From assembly GCA_028819955.1 (NCBI GenBank), contig JAPPKP010000072.1, positions 1 to 15,881 of the forward strand: DNA of 15,881 nt. Direction: 5' to 3'. The DNA comes from Rhodospirillaceae bacterium. Lineage in GTDB: Bacteria; Pseudomonadota; Alphaproteobacteria; UBA828. The translations under genes and the position numbers were made by a program. Under the pieces are notes generated by a model. The model saw only the letters and a list, made by a program, of their open reading frames with translations. It did no database searches and had not been told where the DNA came from. Shown piece by piece: positions 1 to 7,465 of the stretch; position 1 is the first letter of the stretch, and every line of letters begins with the position of its first letter.

Positions 1-211
1 GGTGATCGGCAACTCGATCCTGCAAGGGGTGCCGATCCCGACCGACCGCTTCCTCGCCGCCATCGCGTCATCACGCGGCTTCCAGGTCTCAGGGATTCAC
101 GTGCCCCGCGAGACACGGGTCGGCAGCAGCATCGTCGACTCCAGCGTCCGCGCCGGCAAGGCCAACGGCAGCGCGCTCTACGAGTCAGTCGTGGAGCTGC
201 ACCGACTTTGA
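1..211 (+). CDS. C-terminal fragment, possible DNA methyltransferase
   Basis: This is the 3' end of a gene that enters from the left; about 69 residues are visible before the TGA at 209-211. The GTG at position 2 is probably an internal codon, not the start. The fragment begins with IGNSILQGVPIPTDRF, followed by a GF step and a basic RETRVGSSI stretch. A 'GNS..GV.I.TD..' block followed by a short alpha/beta tail resembles the C-terminal part of some class I SAM-dependent N4/N6 DNA methyltransferases, but no catalytic motif lies inside the window, so the function is only a suggestion. It ends 50 bp before trpE(G) on the same strand. No terminator is visible between them. Confidence 0.45.
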   Translation, partial: VIGNSILQGVPIPTDRFLAAIASSRGFQVSGIHVPRETRVGSSIVDSSVRAGKANGSALYESVVELHRL

Positions 212-224
212 GGTCCCGCGTCGC

Positions 225-255
225 TTGACAAGGGGGTGGCCGCAAGCGGCATAAG
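225..255 (+). promoter_or_regulatory. candidate sigma-70 promoter of trpE(G)
   Basis: A perfect TTGACA lies at 225-230. The best -10 match is CATAAG at 250-255 (4 of 6), with a long 19-bp spacer. Transcription from it would start near the ATG at 262, giving a leaderless or nearly leaderless mRNA. The -10 match and spacer are imperfect, so this is tentative. Confidence 0.35.
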
Positions 256-261
256 GGCGCC

Positions 262-2448
262 ATGAGCGAACCCACCGCCAGCGACCGCCGCTATCGCACC
301 CGCGGCGGCATCACCATCCACCGCAGCGATCGCGAGACGGCGGTGGGGCCCGCGGCCGCGGCCCTGGTCGAGCGTCTGGACCGCTATCCCGGCGTCTTCA
401 TGTCCTCCTGCTTCGAGTTTCCCGGCCGCTACACCCGCTGGGACCTGGGCTTCGCCGCCCCGCCGCTCGCTATCACGTGCCGCAGCCGCAATTTCGAGGT
501 CATCGCACTCGAGCCGCGGGGTCGGGTGCTGTTGGAGCCGATCCGCGCCGCCATCGCGCCACTCGCCGCCGTCGCCTCGTTGGAAGCGGACGGAGATCGC
601 GTGTGCGGGCAGATCCACCCGCCTGTGGAAATCGTGCCCGAGGAGCAGCGCAGCCGGCAGCCCTCGATCTTCAGCCTGCTGCGCGCGGTGATCGAGCTCT
701 TCGGCAACGACGAGGACCAGCACTTCGGCCTCTACGGCGCCTTCGGCTACGACCTCGCCCACCAGTTCGAGCCCGTGGAGATCAAGCTGGAGCGCCCGGC
801 CGACCAGCGCGACCTGGTGCTCTTCGTGCCCGACGAGATCCTGGTGGTCGATCACATGTCGGACCGGGCGGTGTGGCACCGCTACGATTTTGCGACGCCG
901 ACCAGCGACACGCGCGAAATGCCGCGTGAGCCCAAGGAAGACGGCTACGCACCCGCGCCTCCAGGCAGCGAACCGCCGGAAAACGACCATGAGCCGGGCC
1001 AATATCCGGCGGCGGTCGACCGCGCCAAGGATGCGTTCCGCCGGGGCGACCTCTTCGAGGTGGTGCTGAGCCAGCAGTTCAGCGAGGCCTGCGCCGATGC
1101 GCCCTCGGCGGTGTTCGACCGCCTGCGCACCCTCAATCCCGCACCCTACTGCGCGCTGATGAACCTGGGCGCCGGCGAGTTCCTGGTCGCTGCCTCGCCC
1201 GAGATGTACGTCCGCGTCGAGGGCCGGCGGGTCGAGACCTGCCCGATCTCCGGCACCATCGCACGCGGCAAGGATGCGCTGGGCGACGCCGCGCAGATCG
1301 CGAAGCTCCTCAACTCGGCCAAGGACGAAGCCGAGCTCACCATGTGCACCGACGTCGACCGCAACGACAAGTCGCGCATCTGCGAGCCGGGCTCCGTGCG
1401 GGTGATCGGCCGCCGCCAGGTGGAGCTTTACTCCCGCCTGATCCACACGGTGGACCACGTCGAGGGCATCCTCCGGCCCGAGTTCGATGCTTTGGACGCC
1501 TTCCTCAGCCACACCTGGGCGGTGACGGTCACAGGCGCGCCCAAGCACTGGGCCATCCGCTTCATCGAGGCGCACGAGCGCTCGGCGCGGCGCTGGTACG
1601 GCGGCGCCATCGGCCGCATCGGCTTCGACGGGGCGATGAACACCGGGCTCACGCTCCGCACCGTCCGCATGAAGGACGGCATCGCAGAGATCAGGGCCGG
1701 CGCCACGCTGCTCTACGACAGTGAGCCTGTGGCCGAGGACGAAGAGTGCAGGCTCAAGGCCTCGGCGCTGTTCGCGGCGGTGAGAGCGGAGGCGGCGGCC
1801 ACGCCGGTGCACGCGCCCTTGGCCCAGCTAGGACCTGCCAAGCGTGTGCTCCTGGTCGACCACGAGGATTCCTTCGTCCACACTCTTGCCAACTACCTGC
1901 GGCAGACCGGCGCCGTGGTCGAGACCCTCCGGCCGGGGCTCGCGCGCCAGATGCTGCAGGAGGAGACGCCCGATCTGGTCGTGCTCTCGCCCGGACCCGG
2001 GCGGCCGGAGGACTTCGGCACGGCCGAGACCATCGCGCTGGTGCTGGCGAAGGGCGTGCCGCTCTTCGGCGTCTGCTTAGGCCTCCAGGCCGTGGCCGAG
2101 TACTTCGGCGGGCAGCTTGGGCAGCTCGACGAGCCGGTCCATGGCAAGCCGTCGGACGTGACGGTGAAGAACAGCGCACTTTTTCATGGCTTGCCGGCAC
2201 GCTTTCGTGTCGGGCGCTATCACTCGCTCTACGCCGCGCGCGTATCGCTCCCCGACGACCTGCTCAAGGTCACCGCCGAGACAGACGACGGCGTTATCAT
2301 GGCGCTCGAGCACCGGGAGATGCCTATTGCCGCCGTGCAGTTCCACCCGGAATCGATCCTCTCCCTCGACGACAACATCGGCATGCGCCTGATCGACAAC
2401 ATGATGACCGCGCTGACCGGAAACAGGGGCCCCACGACCGGGGAGTAG
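262..2448 (+). CDS. trpE(G): fused anthranilate synthase, TrpE and TrpG domains
   Basis: It converts chorismate and glutamine to anthranilate, the first committed step of tryptophan synthesis. The 728-residue length matches the fused TrpE(G) proteins known from rhizobia and Azospirillum. The N-terminal chorismate-binding domain covers about residues 1-515, with PISGTIARG, KDEAELTMCTDVDRND and the GGAIGRIGFDG segment. A short linker leads to a type-1 glutamine amidotransferase domain from about K527 (KRVLLVDHEDSF). The nucleophile is C605 in GVCLGLQ, and the partner pair is H695 and E697 in QFHPES. All the amidotransferase triad residues are present, so glutamine-dependent activity is expected. 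The start at 262 has a weak AAGGG (253-257) in front of it. The gene stands alone: no other trp gene lies in the window, and its 3' end faces the SDR gene 9 bp away. Confidence 0.96.
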   Translation: MSEPTASDRRYRTRGGITIHRSDRETAVGPAAAALVERLDRYPGVFMSSCFEFPGRYTRWDLGFAAPPLAITCRSRNFEVIALEPRGRVLLEPIRAAIAPLAAVASLEADGDRVCGQIHPPVEIVPEEQRSRQPSIFSLLRAVIELFGNDEDQHFGLYGAFGYDLAHQFEPVEIKLERPADQRDLVLFVPDEILVVDHMSDRAVWHRYDFATPTSDTREMPREPKEDGYAPAPPGSEPPENDHEPGQYPAAVDRAKDAFRRGDLFEVVLSQQFSEACADAPSAVFDRLRTLNPAPYCALMNLGAGEFLVAASPEMYVRVEGRRVETCPISGTIARGKDALGDAAQIAKLLNSAKDEAELTMCTDVDRNDKSRICEPGSVRVIGRRQVELYSRLIHTVDHVEGILRPEFDALDAFLSHTWAVTVTGAPKHWAIRFIEAHERSARRWYGGAIGRIGFDGAMNTGLTLRTVRMKDGIAEIRAGATLLYDSEPVAEDEECRLKASALFAAVRAEAAATPVHAPLAQLGPAKRVLLVDHEDSFVHTLANYLRQTGAVVETLRPGLARQMLQEETPDLVVLSPGPGRPEDFGTAETIALVLAKGVPLFGVCLGLQAVAEYFGGQLGQLDEPVHGKPSDVTVKNSALFHGLPARFRVGRYHSLYAARVSLPDDLLKVTAETDDGVIMALEHREMPIAAVQFHPESILSLDDNIGMRLIDNMMTALTGNRGPTTGE

Positions 2449-2457
2449 GCTCGGCCT

Positions 2458-3198
2458 TTACAGTCCCCAAGCGCCGTCGATCACCATCGCCTGGCCGGTG
2501 GTGAAAGCGGATTCATCCGAGCCGAGATAGACGCAGAGCGCCGCGACTTCCGACGGCGATCCTATCCGCCCCAGCGGATGGCGCGCGATAAAGGCCCTGC
2601 GCGCAGCCTCCGGGTCGGGTCGCGCGCTGAAGCGTTCCTCCAGTGACGGAGTATCGACCGCCCCGGGGCAGACGGCATTACAGCGGATTCCCCGCGCCGC
2701 GTAGTCCAGCGCGACCGATTTGGTGAGGCCGATGACGGCGGCCTTGCTGGCGCCGTAGGCGCAGCGGTCGGGCGCGGCCTTCACCGAGGAGACCACCGAC
2801 GCCATGTTGATGATCGAGCCGCCATCCGCCGCCAGCATCGCCGGCAGGAAGGCGCGGATCATCCGGTACATGGCGGTGACGTTGAGGCTCAGCGTCTCGT
2901 CCCAGTCTGCCGGTTCGCAATCGAGCAGCGTGCCGTGGGGCACACGGCCTGCGCAGTTGAAGAGCACGTCGAGCGCACCGATCTCTTCGGCCGCCGCGGA
3001 CACGGCGCCGTGGTCGCGAACGTCGAGCGCCCGGCAGGTGACGCCCTCCAGCGTGGCGAGGCCTGCGAGCTTTTCGCCATCGATATCGGTCGCCCAGAGT
3101 CGCGCCCCCTCCTTCTGGAACGCAACGGCGGTCGCGTGACCGATGCCTTGCCCCGCCGCCGTGATCAGCGCGGTCTTTCCCGCGAGCCGCCCGCCCAT
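2458..3198 (-). CDS. SDR oxidoreductase, BDH2/DHRS6-like
   Basis: This 246-residue classical NAD(H)-dependent short-chain dehydrogenase has TAAGQGIG at residues 13-20, D38 after the second strand (favouring NAD over NADP), NCAG at 81-84, N106, S134, and the catalytic Y148-x3-K152. From recall, it follows human BDH2/DHRS6 closely along its whole length, including HGT-LDCE, NRC/DRC before the Tyr, and VCPG-VDTPSL-ER. Human BDH2 was described as a (R)-3-hydroxybutyrate dehydrogenase and more recently as a 4-oxo-L-proline reductase; related bacterial enzymes oxidise 2-keto-3-deoxy-L-fuconate. The substrate here cannot be fixed from sequence. The start ATG lies 3 nt after the stop of the crotonase gene and has no strong ribosome site of its own, so translational coupling is likely. 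It is the second gene of a two-gene minus-strand operon. Confidence 0.88.
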   Translation of the reverse strand: MGGRLAGKTALITAAGQGIGHATAVAFQKEGARLWATDIDGEKLAGLATLEGVTCRALDVRDHGAVSAAAEEIGALDVLFNCAGRVPHGTLLDCEPADWDETLSLNVTAMYRMIRAFLPAMLAADGGSIINMASVVSSVKAAPDRCAYGASKAAVIGLTKSVALDYAARGIRCNAVCPGAVDTPSLEERFSARPDPEAARRAFIARHPLGRIGSPSEVAALCVYLGSDESAFTTGQAMVIDGAWGL

Positions 3199-3201
3199 CG
3201 C

Positions 3202-3999
3202 TCAGCGTCCGGAGAAGGTTGGCCTGCGCTTCTCGACGAAGGCCGCGACCCCTTCGGCGAAGTCGGCGCTCGCCGCGCAGTCCGCAAACATCTCGGCTTC
3301 CGCCTGAAGCTGGTCTTCCAGGGAAGCATGGCCGGAGTTTCTCAGCAGCCGCTTGGTGTTGGCCAAGGCACGGGCCGGGCCGGAGGCCAGGCGCCGGGCG
3401 AGCGCCTCGGTCTCTTCCTCGAGCCGGTTGGGCGAGACAACGCGGTTCACGATGCCGAGCCGCAAGGCCTCGCGCGCGCCGAAACGATCGCCCAGCAGCG
3501 CGAGCTCCATCGCCTTCTTCGCGCCCACGGTGCGCGGCAGGAACCAGGTCGACGAGCCGTCGGGGCTGGTGCCGATGCGGCAATAGGCCATGGTGAAGAT
3601 GCTGTCGGCGGCACTGATCGCGAGATCGCACGCGAGGACCAGGCTCAGGCCGAAGCCGCCGGCAGCGCCGTCGATCTTGGCGATGACCGGTTGCGGCATC
3701 CGCCGCATGATGCGGATGATCGCGTGAACGCGGTCGATCATCGCCTCGAAATGGCGCCTGCGCTCGTCCGGCGTCCGCTCGAGCAGGCCGTAGAAGGAGC
3801 GCAGGTCTCCGCCCGCCATGAAGTAGCCGCCGGCACCCTGCAACACGACCACGCGCGTCTCAGGCTCGCGTTCGATTTGCGCCAGCGTGGCAACCATGGC
3901 TTCGCAAAGCTCGTCGTTGAGTGCGTTCAGCACCTCCGGCCGGTTCAGGGTCACCCGGGCGATACCATTTGCCCGCTCGATCAACACCGTGTCACTCAT
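3202..3999 (-). CDS. crotonase-family enoyl-CoA hydratase/isomerase, PaaG-like
   Basis: This 265-residue crotonase-fold protein acts on an acyl-CoA thioester. The oxyanion-hole segments are FMAGGDL (60-66) and KIDGAAGGFG (108-117). Aligned with rat enoyl-CoA hydratase, the two catalytic glutamates are absent: E144 corresponds to S119 and E164 to Y139. Instead it has RIGTSPD with D147, followed by WFLPRTVG, which is the pattern of PaaG-type isomerases, where this Asp is the catalytic base. Isomerase (double-bond shift or epoxide-oxepin type) activity is therefore more likely than simple hydration. No other phenylacetate genes are present, so I do not name it paaG. The ATG at 3997-3999 is preceded by GGGAGA (4008-4013), a good ribosome site. 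It is the first gene of the operon with the BDH2-like SDR and diverges from the Rid gene across 108 bp. Confidence 0.88.
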   Translation of the reverse strand: MSDTVLIERANGIARVTLNRPEVLNALNDELCEAMVATLAQIEREPETRVVVLQGAGGYFMAGGDLRSFYGLLERTPDERRRHFEAMIDRVHAIIRIMRRMPQPVIAKIDGAAGGFGLSLVLACDLAISAADSIFTMAYCRIGTSPDGSSTWFLPRTVGAKKAMELALLGDRFGAREALRLGIVNRVVSPNRLEEETEALARRLASGPARALANTKRLLRNSGHASLEDQLQAEAEMFADCAASADFAEGVAAFVEKRRPTFSGR

Positions 4000-4107
4000 G
4001 TCGCATGTCTCCCGCTGGTGCGGCTGCCGCCGTGTGCGCGCGTCCTACCATCACGCGACGCGCTGGGCGAGACTGCCGTGCCACGAACAGAATGACGGAG
4101 CAGACCG

Positions 4108-4515
4108 ATGGCCGAGAACGCCGTTCGCATCAAGACCGACCCCGATCCCTACGAGGCCTTCAGGCTGGCGCAGGCTTACCGCGTGGGCGACCTGATCTTC
4201 GTCTCCGGTCAGGCCGCCATCGATCTCGACGGCAGCATCGTCGGCGTCGGCGACTTCGACGCCCAGGCCGAGCAGACCTTCAAGAACCTGGCGGCGGTGC
4301 TGGAGGCCGGTGGCTCCAGCCTTGCGAAGATCGTCAAGGTGACCATCTTCCTGAAGGACATGGGCAACTTCGGCAAGATCGTCGACCTGCGCGAGAGGTT
4401 CTTCACGCCGCCCTATCCGGCGGACACCATCGTCGAGATCACGTCTCTGGCGCTACCCGAACTCGAAATCGAGATCGAGGCGATCGCGATGGTTGAGGGA
4501 GAGATTGTGGGTTAG
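4108..4515 (+). CDS. Rid-family (YjgF/YER057c/UK114) protein
   Basis: This 135-residue single-domain protein has the trimeric Rid fold signature: FVSGQAAID near 31-39, the VKVTIFLKDM strand near 76-85, and the C-terminal EIEAIAM block (122-128). Canonical RidA hydrolyses reactive 2-aminoacrylate-type enamines and needs an arginine (E. coli R105, in PARS). Here that position reads PADT, with D106, so the classic deaminase activity is doubtful and it may belong to one of the Rid subgroups lacking Arg. The start is supported by ACGGAG at 4095-4100, 7 nt before the ATG. It is transcribed away from the crotonase/SDR pair and lies 119 bp upstream of mlaD on the same strand. Family membership is very likely; the function is open. 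Confidence 0.9.
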   Translation: MAENAVRIKTDPDPYEAFRLAQAYRVGDLIFVSGQAAIDLDGSIVGVGDFDAQAEQTFKNLAAVLEAGGSSLAKIVKVTIFLKDMGNFGKIVDLRERFFTPPYPADTIVEITSLALPELEIEIEAIAMVEGEIVG

Positions 4516-4622
4516 CGCCCTACCATGCCGTTACCCGAAGTCGGGTGCGCTATGGCAAAATGCGACTCGGCGCGGCCTCGTCCGGGCGAGGCGGGGCCGC
4601 AGCCCTCACGCCGGGGGCAGGG

Positions 4623-4628
4623 AAGGAG
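4623..4628 (+). promoter_or_regulatory. ribosome binding site fixing the mlaD start
   Basis: AAGGAG lies 6 nt before ATG 4635. The next in-frame ATG upstream, at 4545, has no such site and would add 30 residues, unlike MlaD N-termini, ahead of the membrane anchor. Confidence 0.75.
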
Positions 4629-4634
4629 ACCGCC

Positions 4635-5075
4635 ATGTCCAGAAGCCTCGTCGAGACCCTGCTGGGCGCCGTAGTGCTGGCGGTGGCCATCGGCTTCGTC
4701 GTTTTCGCCTATACCAGGAGCGGTGTCGCCACGGTGAGCGGCTACGAGGTGAGCGCGGCGTTCAACCGGGTCGACGGCATTTCCAACGGTTCCGATGTGC
4801 GCATCGGCGGCATCAAGGTCGGCACGGTGGTCGACCGAGAGCTTGAGCCCGAGACCTTCCGCGCCGTGCTCCGCATGAGCATCGACGAGACGGTCGAGCT
4901 GCCCACGGATTCCACGGCGGCAGTCGTGAGCGACGGCCTGCTCGGCAGCAAGTTCATCGACCTCCAGCCGGGCGCCGAGGAGACCCTCATCGAGGACGGC
5001 GGCCGCATATCGTACACCCAGTCCTCGCTCCTGCTCGAGGAGCTGATCGGCCAGTTCGCCTTCGGCACGGACTAG
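4635..5075 (+). CDS. mlaD: MlaD-family phospholipid transport substrate-binding protein
   Basis: This 146-residue inner-membrane-anchored protein has one N-terminal transmembrane helix (about residues 8-26) followed by a periplasmic MCE/MlaD domain. In the Mla system, MlaD forms a hexameric ring on the MlaFEB ABC transporter and passes phospholipids between the inner membrane and periplasmic MlaC, keeping the outer membrane asymmetric. Diagnostic segments are FNRVDGISNGSDVRIGGIKVG (about 43-63), GLLGSKFIDLQPG (101-113) and a C-terminal hydrophobic helix ending in LLEELIGQF. The length is at the short end of the family but the domain is complete. No mlaE, mlaF, mlaB or mlaC lies in the window, as is usual for this alphaproteobacterial locus. 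The DUF2155 gene starts directly at its stop codon. Confidence 0.92.
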   Translation: MSRSLVETLLGAVVLAVAIGFVVFAYTRSGVATVSGYEVSAAFNRVDGISNGSDVRIGGIKVGTVVDRELEPETFRAVLRMSIDETVELPTDSTAAVVSDGLLGSKFIDLQPGAEETLIEDGGRISYTQSSLLLEELIGQFAFGTD

Positions 5076-5498
5076 GTGAGCCTCAGTTTCCTTTCGCTGG
5101 CTGCGGCCGCTGCGCTCGCGGCGACTCTGGCCGATGGCATCGGCGCCGCCGCGGCCGATCGCCGGCTTGCCGTGCTCCAGGCGCTGGACAAGGTGGTGGC
5201 CCGCACCTCCGAGCTGGAAGCACCGATCGACCGAGCGGTAAGGTTCGGGACGCTCCGTATCGTCGTCCGCGCCTGTCACGCGGCCCCGCCGGAGGAGCCG
5301 CCGGAGAACGCCGCCTTCCTCGAAATCGACGAGGTCGATCACGCGGGGCACGCGGAGCGCCTCTATACCGGTTGGATGTTCTCGTCGACGCCCGGCCTCG
5401 CGGCCCTGGAGCATCCGGTCTACGACATCTCGGTGCTCGCCTGCGCCGAAGCCTCGCCGGAGGCCGACAGCGCCGCGTCGGAGAATCCCGCCGGATAA
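5076..5498 (+). CDS. DUF2155 domain protein, predicted exported
   Basis: This 140-residue protein begins at GTG 5076, immediately after the mlaD TAG, with no spacer and no separate ribosome site, so it is probably translated by re-initiation. The N-terminus is Ala/Leu-rich to about residue 27 and looks like a signal peptide, though it lacks the usual positive charge at the front. The remainder matches DUF2155: [21 protein letters not shown] with C67, [14 protein letters not shown], a GWMFSSTP segment and [12 protein letters not shown] with C123. The two cysteines may form a disulfide in the periplasm. In alphaproteobacteria this family sits beside mlaD and aat; its function is unknown. The last 79 bp, including the [11 protein letters not shown] core, overlap the 3' end of aat on the other strand. 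Confidence 0.85.
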   Translation: MSLSFLSLAAAAALAATLADGIGAAAADRRLAVLQALDKVVARTSELEAPIDRAVRFGTLRIVVRACHAAPPEEPPENAAFLEIDEVDHAGHAERLYTGWMFSSTPGLAALEHPVYDISVLACAEASPEADSAASENPAG

Positions 5499-6091
5499 AA
5501 GGTCGCCGTCCGCGTGAGCGCGTCGGAGAGCTTCGAGAGATAGCGCGCCCGCGGCATCTCCACCGCACCGAAGCGGGTGAGATGCGACGTGACGAACTGC
5601 GTGTCGAGCAAAGTGAAGCCGCCGGACCGGAGGCGCGCGACCAGATGCACCAGCGCGACCTTGCTGGCGTCCCGCTCGGTGCTGAACATGCTCTCTCCGA
5701 AGAACGCGGCCCCTAGGGTCACGCCGTAGAGGCCGCCCACCAGCGTGTCCTCCTGCCAGGCCTCCACGCTGTGAGCGTGTCCCTGCCGGTGCAGCGCACA
5801 GTACGCCTCGAAGATCGGTCCGTTGATCCACGATTCCGGCCGCCGCCTGGTGCGGCGCGCGCAACCGCGCACCACGCGGGCGAAGTCGCGGTCCACGCTG
5901 ATAAGGAAGCGCCCGGCGCGCACCGTGCGCGCGAGCCTGCGCGGCACGTGAAAGCCGTCTAGCGGGATGACGCCGCGTGTCTCCGGATCGACCCAGAAGA
6001 CGTCCCGCTCCGCCTTGCTCTCCGCCATGGGGAAGAGCCCGCAGCTGTAGGCCCTGAGAATCAGTGCCGGCGTGAGCTCGACCGTCGGCAT
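5420..6091 (-). CDS. aat: leucyl/phenylalanyl-tRNA-protein transferase
   Basis: This cytosolic enzyme transfers Leu or Phe from aminoacyl-tRNA to N-terminal Lys or Arg of proteins, marking them for ClpS/ClpAP degradation (bacterial N-end rule). The 223-residue protein has the family landmarks: [11 protein letters not shown] (14-24), [12 protein letters not shown] (33-44), HSVEAW (107-112), LVGGLYGV (117-124), FGESMFS (131-137) and LLDTQF (161-166), with D163 and Q165 at the catalytic Asp/Gln positions of the E. coli enzyme. The conserved domain ends near residue 195. The final 25-odd residues are a low-complexity Ala/Ser tail encoded in the stretch that overlaps the DUF2155 gene. It is the last gene of the aroQ-accB-accC-aat run, starting 10 bp after the accC stop. 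Confidence 0.95.
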   Translation of the reverse strand: MPTVELTPALILRAYSCGLFPMAESKAERDVFWVDPETRGVIPLDGFHVPRRLARTVRAGRFLISVDRDFARVVRGCARRTRRRPESWINGPIFEAYCALHRQGHAHSVEAWQEDTLVGGLYGVTLGAAFFGESMFSTERDASKVALVHLVARLRSGGFTLLDTQFVTSHLTRFGAVEMPRARYLSKLSDALTRTATFYPAGFSDAALSASGEASAQASTEMS

Positions 6092-6101
6092 GGTGTCCGC
6101 G

Positions 6102-7460
6102 CTAGGCGTCGTTGCCGGCGCCTGTCTCCGTCACGAAGCGCTCGAACCAGTGGATGTCGTAGTCGCTCTCGGCGAACGCCTGGCTGGCGAGCAGGCGCAG
6201 GTGCAGCGGGATCGTGGTCGAGACACCCTGGATGACGTATTCCTCCAGCGCCCGTCGCAGACGCATCAGGCAGGCCTCGCGGCTGCCCGCTTGGGCGATC
6301 ACCTTGCTGATGAGGCTGTCGTAGTAGGGCGGGATCCGGTAGCCGTCATAGAGCGCGGAATCGACGCGCACGCCCGGGCCTCCCGGCGTGTGGTAGCTGC
6401 TCACCGTTCCGGGCGAGGGGCGGAAGGTGTCGGGGTCCTCCGCCGTGATCCGGCATTCGATGGAATGGCCCTCGAAGCGCACGTCCTCCTGGTCGAATGC
6501 CAGCGGCTCGCCGGCGGCGACCCTGATCTGCTCCTGCACCAGGTCGATTCCGGTGATCATTTCGGTAACCGGATGCTCCACCTGGATGCGCGTGTTCATT
6601 TCCATGAAGTAGAAGTCGCCGTCCTCGTAGAGGAACTCCAGCGTCCCCACCCCACGATAACCGAGCTCGCGCACCGCGGCGCTGACCCGGCTGCCAATCT
6701 CCTCGCGCCGGCGCGCATCGAGTGCCGGCGACGGCGCCTCCTCCAGCACCTTCTGGTGGCGGCGCTGCAGGGAGCAGTCGCGCTCACCGAGGTGCACCGC
6801 GTTGCCGAACTGATCGGCAAGCACCTGCACCTCGATATGGCGAGGGGCCGCGACAAGCTTCTCCAGATAGAGCGCGTCGTTGCCGAAGGCCGCCTCGGCC
6901 TCGGCGCGCGCCGTGGCCGCGGCCGTGGCCAGCTCCTCGCGGCTGTCGACCCGCTTCATGCCGCGCCCGCCGCCGCCCGCCACCGCCTTGATAAGCACCG
7001 GATAGCCGATTTCGTCCGCCGCCTGGGTAAACGAGGCGGCGTTCTCCAGCGCCTCGGCGGAGCCCGGCACCACCGGCAGTCCAAGCTCGGCTGCAGTCTG
7101 CTTGGCGCGGATCTTGTCGCCCATCAGCGAGATGTGCGTCGGGCTCGGGCCGATGAAGATGAATCCGTGCTCTTCGACGATGGTCGCAAAGTCCGCACTC
7201 TCGGAGAGGAAGCCGTAGCCGGGATGGATCGCGTTGGCGTTGGTAATTTCGCCGGCGGCGATGATCGCTGGGATATTGAGGTAGCTCTCGCGCGGCGCCG
7301 GCGGGCCGATGCAGACCGATTCGTCGGCCAGGCGCGCGTGCATCGCCTCGGCGTCCGCCGTGGAATGGACGGCGACGGTCTTGATGCCGAACTCCCGACA
7401 GGCGCGGATGATCCGGACCGCGATCTCCCCCCGGTTGGCGATCAGGACCTTGTCGAACAT
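6102..7460 (-). CDS. accC: biotin carboxylase subunit of acetyl-CoA carboxylase
   Basis: This ATP-grasp enzyme carboxylates biotin on AccB using ATP and bicarbonate, the first half-reaction of malonyl-CoA formation for fatty acid synthesis. The 452-residue protein matches E. coli AccC in length and motifs: [15 protein letters not shown]116, K158, the glycine-rich lid GGGGRGM (162-168), HIEVQVL (208-214), metal and ATP residues E275 and E287, and [13 protein letters not shown] (288-300) with catalytic R291 and E295, then R337. I place the start at ATG 7458-7460 because the family begins MxDKxxIANR. A GTG at 7467-7469 would add three residues and overlap the accB stop as GTGA. Either way accB and accC are translationally coupled. 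Confidence 0.97.
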   Translation of the reverse strand: MFDKVLIANRGEIAVRIIRACREFGIKTVAVHSTADAEAMHARLADESVCIGPPAPRESYLNIPAIIAAGEITNANAIHPGYGFLSESADFATIVEEHGFIFIGPSPTHISLMGDKIRAKQTAAELGLPVVPGSAEALENAASFTQAADEIGYPVLIKAVAGGGGRGMKRVDSREELATAAATARAEAEAAFGNDALYLEKLVAAPRHIEVQVLADQFGNAVHLGERDCSLQRRHQKVLEEAPSPALDARRREEIGSRVSAAVRELGYRGVGTLEFLYEDGDFYFMEMNTRIQVEHPVTEMITGIDLVQEQIRVAAGEPLAFDQEDVRFEGHSIECRITAEDPDTFRPSPGTVSSYHTPGGPGVRVDSALYDGYRIPPYYDSLISKVIAQAGSREACLMRLRRALEEYVIQGVSTTIPLHLRLLASQAFAESDYDIHWFERFVTETGAGNDA

Positions 7461-7465
7461 CTGCC

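Noticed and set aside
178..1812. 544-residue open frame antisense to trpE(G)
   Set aside because: Arg/Ala/Gly-rich with no recognisable family motif; mirrors the high-GC third codon position of a certain gene.
2430..2475. Bidirectional terminator between trpE(G) and the SDR gene
   Set aside because: Only short interrupted pairing (GGGGA with TCCCC, GGC with GCC) and no clear T-run on either side.
4572..4600. GC hairpin between the Rid gene and mlaD as a terminator
   Set aside because: Uneven stem with a bulge and no T-tract; random GC-rich pairing is likely.
4512..5864. 450-residue minus-strand frame across mlaD, DUF2155 and part of aat
   Set aside because: No homology recognised and it conflicts with three supported genes.
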